DNA from: Apoderus coryli
Lineage: Eukaryota > Arthropoda > Insecta > Coleoptera > Attelabidae
Direction of reading: 5' to 3'
DNA: 64,000 bases
Assembly (NCBI GenBank): GCA_911728435.2
Contig: OU452199.1
Location: 26,732,860-26,796,859, forward strand
Shown: positions 25,701 through 37,700 of the stretch, in pieces
Layout: each line of letters opens with the position of its first letter
Numbering within the stretch: position 1 is the stretch's first letter
Translations under genes and position numbers: made by a program
Notes under the pieces: generated by a model
What the model was told of the DNA's origin: nothing
Databases searched by the model: none
The model's input: only the letters and a program-made list of their open reading frames with translations

Positions 25701-28700
25701 TAAGGTTGGGAACTTTCAACTTTATGCACTAAATTATGCAAAAAATATCAATACGCATGCGCCGCATGGCTTACATAACCTCAATTTACGAAATAATAAT
25801 TGAAAATGTGATAATTAACAGAATTTTTAATTGGAAAGCTATCAAATCACAAATAAGTCCAACACAAAGTAATAGCATTGTCTTTAAAGACAATGGTAAT
25901 AGGTTAACCTGCTGTCTAGTCAATTGTCACTTCTCGCTTTATGCATAAAAGTTATGAGTTGTATAAACACCTATATTTTGTTGTGAATTATCGATTATGC
26001 ACTATGTATTAAGCATTTTTCTTTATCCATTATGTACTATCCATTATTAGTTGGCTAAACCCGCCTTTAAACTTATTAACCTCAGATATCGGGTGTGCAA
26101 AATATTTCAAATTTCAAACGGAGCAATACTTACTTAATTGTAAATAAATCGAAAAACACTAGACAAACTGACTATAGAGTGTCCAAAACATCTATGGTTG
26201 ATTCGAATAAATACCTGTTAATAACTGTAAATATTTCAAGTTTGAAAATCATCAAAATAAAAAATATTAATGTTTTGTTACGGAATATCAAGCATATATT
26301 ATTTGTTGGTAATTGGATAATGCGGTCAGCGAGCTCCTGTCCGTCCGTTATAGTCATGTTAATTCACACGACACAATGCCAGTTAGGCACTAGATGTCGC
26401 CAAACACATCTCTTCTACAACGCATATCATTGGGTGGATATATACCACAGCCATTTTCTATGCCACAGATACATAAAGAGTCTAGCTGTTAATTACAGCA
26501 TTCCCAAAGTGCCGAGCCAATCAAAATCTGTATAATATGCGCATGCGGGATGCGGGCAAAACACTTATTGATTATTTTTATTATTTTTGTTTGGCGCCAT
26601 ACTAAACTATCTATGATACCAACAGTCTAAAAAATTTTGGAAATTTGTCCACAATTTTGCATCATATTGTAAAGACAATGGTTATAGTTAAGAAAATGGA
26701 TTTGAAAAGGAAAGTTATCATACATCAATAGTGAAATTATCACTCTTGTCTTTTTTGTAGGAAAAATAAATTAAACTGCCCTGAGTGCGAAATACATTTC
26801 AGAGTCTTTGTCTACTGGGTTTTTTGCGTCAAGTTTTCCCATCTTATTTGCAATCGTTCTAGGGTTCGCCCTCTTTCTAGTGTATGGTTCCTGGTGTCTC
26901 CTTGAGTGTAAAGACTGTTTTTTTTCCTTTACCATTAGGTCTACTGGTGGGATTCCTGTAATCCGTTGCAGTACCTCAGCAGAAATTGTGCGGTACAACC
27001 CGTTGGAAACTCTAAGAAGGGATTTCCGAAAGATATCAATTTCGGCTACATTTCGGTATTTTTACATTTGGAGGGTATCGTACCATATCGGGGCTCCGTA
27101 AATTACTATTGACATCATTACTCCTCTTGATTCATCCAGGTCCTCCCAGATTGGGTAGGATTCTGCTCAATACCATGGTTCTTTTCTCAGCCTTTTTTAC
27201 TGATTCCCGTATATGAGGACCGAAACTTAAATCTTTATCGAGAGTTATTCCCAGATATTTGATTGTTCTTTTAGGTAGGGTTTCAAAGGATTCAAAACTG
27301 AACGACACTTCTTGTCTCTGTCTTGGTCTTGCTAGAATTATTGCATGTTTTTTCTTTAGCTAATTCAAGTCCATTTAGTGTCATCCGGTCTTGCACCACT
27401 TCTAGGGACTTTGTAGACCAGGTCATTCTTGCAATCTGCCGTAACCAAGATGCCCAGATCATCGGCAAATGCTATTGTTTGTACTCCTTCCCTCTATGGG
27501 AGACTGAGGACTGAATCCTAGAAAATGTTACATAGGAGTGTTGATCCCTGTGGTATTCCGCACGAAACGTATGAGAAGAAACAGGCATGTGAAGAATTTC
27601 TATCCGGAGTCAAAAGAAGCAGCACCAACAAAAGAAAACCCCTATATGCACAAATACAGAGAAGTGTTCCACACATAGGTAATACTTTAATTTTTCAATA
27701 TCATTAATGATATAGATATTAAACAAACTGTTTTACATTTTAGAACAATTGAAGATATTGAGATAAGCTTGGAGCCAGAAGTGGACTATGCTTGCTGTAA
27801 AAGGAATAAATATCATAATTGCGAAGAAATCATATTATATGACTGCAATAGAAGCGGTTCTAAAGGTTGGGCATTCATTTATTTAAAATAATGTGTTTGG
27901 CGACTAGCAACACATATATGCGCCAATCCTGCTAAGGAGGCAGGACGGTCTATATTAGGAATGGGCTTGTCTAACAAAACAAGACTTAAATTCCGAGAGT
28001 TTGTCTGTCAACCACTATACTTCCACCAGATAGCCGTTTCGTCGATCCACGACTCATCAGTGGTGATCGGTCAGTAGTTGACAGCCAAACTCTCGTAAAT
28101 AATGTGTGGGGGGGGTCAGAACAAATTTTGTCCCAACTTTTTTTTTGTGCGCTTTTTTTTAGTTTTTCTAAAAAGAATAATCAATTTGAGGCTTTTGCAC
28201 ATAAAAAATGTTCACTTGTTTCATAACGCTAGAAAAAGCTTTTTTCAAGATAATTTCTATGCAACGTCTTCAATATTATTATACGGCTACGATAATACAA
28301 GAAACAGGGTATAAATGCGTAGTGTTGACAGAATAACTTCTCCCTTTCCTCCAAAAATACGTGAGGGTGCTAAATGTCACTTTGATCTCGAGACTCGTTT
28401 CGGAAATATTACTAAAAACCCATCGTCAGGAATTTACAAATAAAAACTGAAAAACGAGGCAATTTTCGATATATGTTCATATGAAAAAAAATCGTATTTT
28501 TTATATTATTTTTTCAGGTACAGGGTGTTATTTGTAAATTCCTAACGATGGGGCTTTTAGTAATATTTCCGAAAGGCGTCTCGATATCAAAATGACATTT
28601 GGCCGTAATATAATATTGGAGCGTTGCATAGGAATTTTCAAGTAATTTATCTTGGAAACGGCTTCTTCTATAGCGTTATAAAACAATTGAACATTTGTTA

Positions 28701-31700
28701 TGTAGAAAAGTCTCAAATTTATTATTATTTTTCCTATTTTTTTTCCTATTTGTATTGCATAAAATGATTTTAAAATTATATTATCTTTATAATATATTAA
28801 TTTAAGTAACGTTTTTTCAATATACGAAATGAAAGTTTTTCAGCTATATCAAGAAGTACCTACTACAAAGGAAACTTCAAAGGACTCTCTTAGCGAATAC
28901 CTTATACAGATTGATATTTTAATTATTTACTAAAAAACTGCAATGCAATGAAATATTTACTACATTTTAGTTTCAAAATAAGTTGAAGAGAGGTTAAATT
29001 CGAATTCAAATAGCGCGCCAAGGAAAGCTCCTCCTCAAATGCTCTAATTGGCTGGGCACTTTGGAAAATTAATGTATGCTGTTATGACCGACCACGGATC
29101 GACGAAACGGCGGTCTGATTAAAATAGAGTGGTTGACAAACAAATCTCGATACTAAAGTCTTTGTTAAACAAGCTCGAACAATGTTGAGTAAAGATATAA
29201 GGGTCCAATCCAAATAGCATATTATATTAATTAGTTTCTAAGAATGTAGTAGTATATTCTAAATGAAGCACCGTGTTGTGTCATTGATTATATCACAGAT
29301 ATAATTTTAGTTTCATCCTGAGGAATCCTGAAAGTGTTAGCCAAACGTGCTTTGAGATTAAAATATGTGCTTTAGTTTAATGGTAAAATGTGTCTGATAA
29401 TGTTCATAGAACATTATGTTTTAGCAATATGATGATAAGAATATAACATACAGCAAATGAAGTTTCCTTATTTTTTTATATAGGTTAAATTGAAGATCAG
29501 ATTCTTAAATAATTTCCAAAGTCGAAAATAGGTAGAAGAAATTTCGGAAAATGCACACTATTTTTAAAAATTGACAGCAATTTGAAATGCCTACAAAAAT
29601 ACATATGCATTCTTAGGATATAAAAGAATATTAAATTTAGGAATTGGGAACGATCGTTGTTGATGATATCGCAGGCAGTGGTGTTTCGTCAACGTATATT
29701 TGAATTTTAGTCACTCATAGAATTGTATTAAATAGGTATAGTATAGGAGCTAAAATTCATTCTTGAGTTACCCCAGATAATATGTCAATATCCAGAGAGA
29801 AATATTTCGTATTCAATAACCTATCATGATTATACAGTATCACACAGTATGGGAGTTTTTCCTTAGCATTTAATTAAAGTTTTATTTTCGCTTTGTGTTT
29901 CTGGTATAAAAATGATTCCTTATGACATGCATATATGAGCAGGCACGTGATATTCTCGAAATGTCAAAAGTACCTAATATAATTTAAAAAATTGACTATT
30001 TTTTTTTTTTTTTGAAATATTAAAGGAAACGTTGTTTCTATTTTAATTTACATTTACCCATATATACCAATTTTCAGCTGTCTGGAGTAATTTTTTATTT
30101 TTTTCTACTTTTTACAAATAAACGTGGGTATTCGGAGTTTTCAAAATTTATTAAAACATGTTTTGTTAATATAAAATCATATTTTTAGAATGCTTATGTT
30201 ACAAACTATTTTGTCTAACACTGCTTTTCCATAAAAAATCAAATATTGAACAAAAATTTGAAATAATTTTCAGATTTACCTTCTGATTTTAATGATTCTC
30301 GTATTTTTATTAACTACAGAAAGAATTACAAAAAAAATGCTTTTAAAATATACATTGTTTTATAAATTTTGAAAGATTTGAAAAATTAAAATAAAAAATT
30401 CACCAGATGGAAAAATTAGTAATAAATAAAAAATCATTATACAACTTTTTCCATTTTTTGAATACTTTCGGAAAAAATATCAATTTCAACAAGTCACGTA
30501 ACTGCTCATATGCATGTAATTTGGAATTATTTTTGAAGCAAAAACACATGGAAAATTAACAATGAAAGTGCTAAGGAAAATATTATCCCATATCATGCGT
30601 AAGCACTTTCTGTATCTCAAAATTAACTGCAAAATGCAGTTTAGAGAGATAATGTCGACATAAGTCATGAAGTCATTACCATCATCGCAAGCTCGTATAT
30701 AATGATGATAAATACGAATGTTACAACCCATATAAAACCATTGTGAGAGTCCAGATTAATATTACAATAAGTGACGGACATTCTTGATATCTTTGGGAAA
30801 ATACCTGTAATGTTCCTTACTTAAAGCAGATCAGACCCGTCGTCTTTATTTTCAGGCAGCAATACTCCGATAAATACCTTCGAGATATTGAAAAAAAGTT
30901 ATATTATATATACAGGGTGTCCAAGACAAGAATGGGATAGCATTTGAATCTTGGAAACGGTACAATGTCGGTTAAATTAGAGAAAAGTACAATTTAAACA
31001 CCTTTTAAATAGTCTTTTCAAAAGTCAACTAACTTTAGCCGTATTCGAGAATTTTTGAAAAAACGTTTTTTGCGATTTTAGTTTTTATTTATTTCTGACA
31101 TTATTTTTACAGATATAAAAAAACAAAATGCATTTTCTCATTGTTACTTTTTGAGCAGAGTAAGATAGCGTTTACAAATTTTCATCACGACGTTTTGTTT
31201 TTGAAAAACTCTCATCAACTTTGTTTTTTTTTAAATACGGCCCTGTATTTTTTATTGTTACAATATAAATAGGTGATATATCACACGTAATAGTGTAAAG
31301 TTTTCAGTATTTGTAGCTGTTATTTAAACTTCTTCAAGAAAAATCGCCACAGTTTCGCACTTAACTGACTGAATGCAGAGTAGTAGGTTTAACAAATACA
31401 TTCTTTCGTCGTTACTTACAATTTTTTATTATTATTTGCCAATTTATTTCTGTCTCAGTACAACATTTTATTCTGTACGCGGTTTTTTTAAATTTAGTTG
31501 AAATTTGTGCTTTTGAAGTTATTAAACAACGCCTTTCTCAGATGAATGTTTTACGCAAAATAAGTGCCAAACTATGGCGATTTTTCTTAAATAATTTTAA
31601 ATAACAGCTATAAACACAGAAAAACGTGTTTAAACCAACCAACAACAAGCAAGCCAAAAATATAACAACAATCAATTACAAAATTCCGAGGGATTTTTAA

Positions 31701-34700
31701 ATTTTTCTTGTAAGTAGGGGTAAGTAAGGAAACGGGATTTATTCATTTTAGCGGCTAGTTATAAAAAATGCGAGAGCTGTGACACCAACAGACATTATAT
31801 TTTCCAAAAATATAACTAAAGACTAAACTCGTCGTCAGGAGAGAGCTATAAATCGGTCATTCGAAGAACAGCCCACCTGAACTCTCTCATTAACATCTAG
31901 ATAACGTGGGGGTTACGTTGAGTTCAGGAAGACAATGAGAACATGCATTTCTTATAGAGGAGTTGAAGAGTTTAGGTTTCGAGCCATAGACGTTGATTAT
32001 GTTCTTCTATGTATTCTGCAATGCCACGAAATACACAGAACTAGTAAAGTTCATAACCAACCTCAATGTTGTTGCCGTCAAAATCCTCTGTTTTACTGAC
32101 ATTTTTTATAAACAAGCAAATATTTACCTAAAAGAAAGCCGCTCTTGGGAAATTCGGGCGAATCTAGTGCTTGCGAGGATTAAAAATATGATGAAATGAT
32201 ATGTCGCTTTTGCATCTAAAATTGGCCATGGCCACTGGATTGAAATTGATGAAGTTTGGTAAAGTTAAATAAGGTAAAAAGCAACATTTGCTACAAAAAT
32301 TGTAAATATATGGTGATAAATATTTTAAACAAGCTGCAATTATTCCAATCTTCAAGAAGTCCAGTTGCTATAGAATTTACTGTCTTGTTGTTATGAACTG
32401 ATATTCTTACTTTGTTTTGACACTTGACAAATTATTAAGCTATTAGAAAATAGTATATTATTTTCTGAGATTATTGACATTGATTTTTCATAGACAGTTG
32501 CAAATACCAAATAACAAGTTGAAACGTTTATTAAAAAATCTTTTGTGTTTATCATAAGGCATAAAATATTGATTAATAATCATTTAATATCTTCAACGCA
32601 CGCACATGAAATTTACGAGCTGAAGGTGAGTGGTGTAAATCATCAAATGAGTTATTATTACAGCAAGTTGAACTCTATACTTTATCTACGACAATAAAAA
32701 GAAAACTAATACAAAAACATTTTTTGAAAAATTCTCTCAAATTTTTGCATGTTATTTTGACATTAACAATGTTATTATTATTATTATATACAGGGTGTTT
32801 CAGAAAAACATGGCCAAAATTTGTGAGCGAATTGGGGACATCTAATCATGAAAAAAACCTAATTTGTAATTTTTTGAAAAATCCTTATTTACAAACATAC
32901 AGGACGATTTTTTTGAAATATTTTCGAAACGAGATGAATTAACCAAATGTAGCATATTTATTCACCTAGTTAAATGTCGTAAACTGACATGAAATTGAAT
33001 AAAAAAGGATGACCATAGGCGGGTAAACGAGGGGGACCCTTGCCTTAATTATAACCTAACTTTTTTTTCTTGTGATTTTTATTCATTTTGTGTCAAAAAT
33101 GTGATTAAATAAAGTTTTCTACATAAAAAAGGCATTCTTTTTTCTCGAAAAACTTAAAGATTTTCGAGAAATTCGAGTTTGAAAATTTTAGCACAAATCT
33201 GGTCCTTACAAAGCATTAATAAAATTTTGGAAAACTTTTCGTTAGCAAACTGTATTTTAATAATTTTATTAATGCTGTTTACTATAAGGACCAGTTTTGT
33301 CCTAGAATTTTCAAACTCGAATTTCTCGAAAACCTTTAAGTTTTTCGAGGAAAAAAAAGTATGCCTTTTTTATGTAGAAAACTTTATTTTATCATATTTT
33401 TGACACAAAATGAATAAAAATCGCAAGGAAAAAAAGTTAGGTTATAATTAAGGCAAGGTTCCCCCCCGTTTACCCGCCTTTGGTCATCCTTTTTTAGTCA
33501 ATTTCATGTCAGTTCACGACATTTAACTAGGTGAATAAATATGCTACATTTGGTTAATTCTTCTTTATTCGTTTCGAAAATATGTCAAAAAAATCGTCAT
33601 CAGGCAGTCATCTTTAACACCCAGTATCTTTGTAAATAAGGACTTTTCGAAAAATTACAATTTAGGTTTTTTTCATGATTAGATGTCCCCAATTCGCTCA
33701 CAAATTTTGGCCAAGTCTTTCTAAAACACCCTGTATATAAGTCAATATATATATGTCTATCACATTTTTTGATATTGCTTTGATTTGATTAGGACGAAAG
33801 CTAAATGTCAGAAATGTATGAATGGGAGAAAAGAGGTCTAACTCACGTGAGTTATGAATAAATATTTATTTAAAAAAAAAATAAAATTTGGTAAACGGTA
33901 AGTTTTACAACAAATGTCGAAAAAAAGTTTCTTTATTTTATATATTATATAATATACCTGGGTTCCTAATCAGAAAATGACTTTAAAGTTTCATTTCAAC
34001 TTTGTTTCTTATAAAATAATGATAATAAATTGGGCATATTTATTCGAATTTTAATATTTGGTTTGGTATTCATGGAAGTGGTATTATAGGTCTCATTAAT
34101 ATGATTATATTCTTCTCTTGTGTTTGGATTTGGTTATTATATATATATATTTTTTTTAAATTTGCTATATTCATATATTGCTATTATTGTTTGTAATATA
34201 CTATACTATATTTAAGTCAAACGTTGTAATTGCTCTGTAAATGGGTGACTGTTGGGCAATAAAGTTTATTTATTTAAAAAAAAAACAGTGGCGTTATACT
34301 GTGCGCGACAAGACTAAACAATTTAGGATCGATCAGTACGGTTTTAAACCGTTTTAAATGCTGAGCTAAAATGCTAAAATGTCAAACAATGTCCGAAAAT
34401 CAATGAAACCTTAGTTTTCTCGAAACCGTAAACGTAGCCTCTTAGGATATCTGTTAAACATTTTTATTTTAATTAAATTATAGCTAATTGTTCGTTTTCA
34501 ACAAAAGTTGTGAAAAACTAAATAAGGTGCTTTTATTTTTTTAATTTTAATGAAAAAAAAAATCACATATTATAAAAAAATTGTTTATGAAGCTTAAACT
34601 ATAATTATTATTAATTAGTGTGCATTAATTAATTTGTGCAAAACTTAAATAAAAAGCAATCAAAAAGCATTTTTCATACAGGTACAATTTAGAACAGGTA

Positions 34701-37700
34701 CTTTTACAGGAACAAAAAAACCTAAAAATAGCAACTTAGGTAATTTTAAATTGGGTATCAGATTTCAACATATCCAGCGATATGTCTGTATCACGCGAAC
34801 AAAAGACTCTACGTAACACTTTTTGACTACAACTGTGCATTTAACGTGCATTCATCAGTAATCTAAATTCACTTAAATTATATGGTTCAGAAAATATTGA
34901 TGTGTATTATGTTTCGTTTTCAAGAACTTTTGTTTACAAAAAATTTAGGAATTATTGTAAAGTTTCTATCAGTCTACCAAGTAATGAGTTCTATTTTAAG
35001 CGAAGCCTGCACAAACCAAACAGTTACAGAAGCCGCATGTAAACGTGCTTTTAAAAATGTAATAGAAATAGGAAAATTAAGCTGACACTAACATTTAGTT
35101 TTGGGAGTTCTAACCCATTACCAGAAAAATTAAAAAGAAACAGGCTAAGTATTTTAAAACTTCAATACAAATGAACTATAATTCGGATTACTATTTAAAA
35201 CATTATTTTATTGGATACTGAGAAGGCTTAAAAATAGGTTTGAAGTTATCTTAGACTTCGCCCCCCTTGGTACATCCTGTTTACGCTTATGTGTAACTGG
35301 TGCACATGTACATTTAGTTAGTATTTTTGTATACATACAATGGTAAACAAAATGTTCAATAATCATTTAAAATAGTCCAAAACTTAACATGTGGCAGCGT
35401 GTCTTGTATTTGACAGGCCTTACACTAATCCAGTAGGTACGTCTTAATCTGTTGAATATGCAATTGAAATTATACGAATATCTGGTAATATGCGAAAAAT
35501 ACTTTACAACGTGAGAGTATGTACGTAGAGGTTAAATACAGTAAGCTCATTAGAAAGCATGATACTATAGAATTTTGATAATTAACTAAGCCATTCGGTA
35601 GCCCTAGGACTTAATTGATATTGAAATAAAGAAATCATCCACCAAGTGGAATAAGTGAATTAAAATGCTACTTGTGACATAGGTTATTATTTTGAATTGA
35701 CAAAAAAATAATAATAATATTAGTATAATTTTATTTTTAAATGATCTTTAACTTATTACTTTTATATACTTTAATACTTCAAGTATGTATTTATGCTAAA
35801 TATCGTTGGTCGTCCTCTTTTCTTGACGAGATAACTACTTACGTTTTTTTTTCATGTGATATCTCTTAGTTGAAAAAGATTTATGATTTTAGAAGGTCTA
35901 TGTCTATATAAAGTTCCTAAGGAAACTTAAACTTTTTTTGAATTGAAGGTGTACTATTTGTGTACGTAAACCAGACTTCCATTAAAGTAGATAAAATGTA
36001 TTTTATATATTTTAATTTTTCTTTTCAAAATACATTTAAATTGACTACCTACTAGAAATATGCTGTAAAGTATAATATTACGTGAAATTTCCTCATTTGC
36101 TATAAAACTTCGATATAGAGTTAAACATGCATAATATTAATATTATACTGATTTGGATTGGATGTGAAATCAGTATTCACATCCAATATACAAGATTAGA
36201 ATATTATTTGTAAATGGTTTACTTTCACCCAATATTTTCTGAACCTCTAAATTAAGCATGCAATTTATTTTTGTTTGTTATCTGCATCCAAAGGTATCCG
36301 ATTTCTGAGTATTGAAAGGAGCGGAATCCTCAGTGTCGGGATCTGGTCCATACAGGTACACAACCTGGGTTAAATAAAACAAAAATGTTTAGTAATGATA
36401 ATTAATATATTAGGTATAATTATTACATTTAAATTTTTTTTTCTAAGCTATATCTGAATCGTTTACAAGAAATTGATACATTTATTTTATATATTAATAA
36501 TGTTGATCAATATTTGCATAAAACCCTCGAATACAGACATCAAACAAATAAAGTTAATTATGTATTTAAAATTTAATCATATATTAAATACCCGTAACAA
36601 AAGCAAATTAACTGTAACAGGTTATAAACTATTTTAGCCATACAACTAAAAAAATAAGATTTGCCTGACCTCTTTACTGGCATTATGTTATGCTGTGTGT
36701 CGGTAATTTGTCCTACTTTAAATGGAAGTCTACAATACATGCGCTAGCGACACACATTACAGCCGTAGCAGTTTCTATTAATTTAGGGAATAGGTACATA
36801 GCATTGTAGCTCAATGGCATATAAAAACATACGCATATTTCTGAGACCGAAAGCTTTCTAGTGAAAAAATACTATATATAGGTAGGTCAAGCTTAAATCT
36901 CAGTCTTTTATGACCTATTAAAGCTAAATTCCTACAAGTTAACTTCATAAATTAATTTATGTCATACGATACATGTTGTGGATTACCTAGGGTCCAAAAT
37001 TGCCAAAATATATAGTGTTACGTTTGAAATATGTAAATTTATGTTGGGTATGCTTTCCGGAACACTCTGTGGTATTAACAAGCAAGAAAATAAAGTTATG
37101 ATGACTCACCCAGTACATACCTTTTAGCCGAACTCGCAAAGAGGAAACCAGAAAAACAACAAATATAGGTATTTCATAAAAAACAACATCATTCAAAAAA
37201 TTATGTAACTTATTAGAAGTAGAACATTTAAAATGATATATAATATATTAGACCAAGGGATGGTTCGACAGATACTGACGAATTCGTTTCGTATACGATG
37301 GTCTCCAAGCGTTGCTGATACCCAAATATTTTGGGTGATGCTAGCAGAAGGATAAATGGTCTCCTGCTAGCGTTTTGTGTTTCAGTATTTTTATTTTCTA
37401 TTTTTACGGCTGGTGTTACATATACATTGGATTGCTTCGGCCTCTTTATGGTGGGATATGCATAACTATGTGTATGTAGATGGTACGGTTTAAATATATC
37501 TGCTGTTGTATATTTCACTGTGGTTAAATGCAGGCCGATATTGTAGATGGGCAAAGACTATGGTACTCTGACGAGCTCAAATAAGAGCAAAATGAATTCG
37601 TCTGTACCATGCCTCGGTCTGGTTCTAGTGAATTAGACTGAGGCCCTGCTAAATTAAACAAAATCCCTTGTGTAGGTAAAACTACAATCATGTCCGCTAT

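Larger units (their letters stand above)
37250..37700 (+). repeat. Hammerhead-repeat family 1, copy B, with opposed ribozyme arms
   Basis: It begins with a minus-strand 3' half ribozyme (37291-37266), passes through the same body as copy A (GATACCCAAATATTTTGGG, GGCCTCTTTATGG, GATATTGTAGATGGGCAA), and reaches a plus-strand ribozyme (37556-37610). It ends in CATGCCTCGGTCTGGTTCTA and CCCTGCTAAATTAAACAAAA. The two ribozyme arms face outward. Confidence 0.75.

Noticed and set aside
25560..25760. Regular ATGCATAAT spacing as a CRISPR-like or satellite array
   Set aside because: Spacing is irregular and the repeats lie inside the terminal region of a MITE; the genome is eukaryotic.
33560..33606. 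CTGATGAC followed by CGAAAC on the minus strand, resembling a third hammerhead
   Set aside because: The segment between the boxes cannot form a stem II, no cleavage triplet is correctly placed, and it lies within a fold-back MITE arm.
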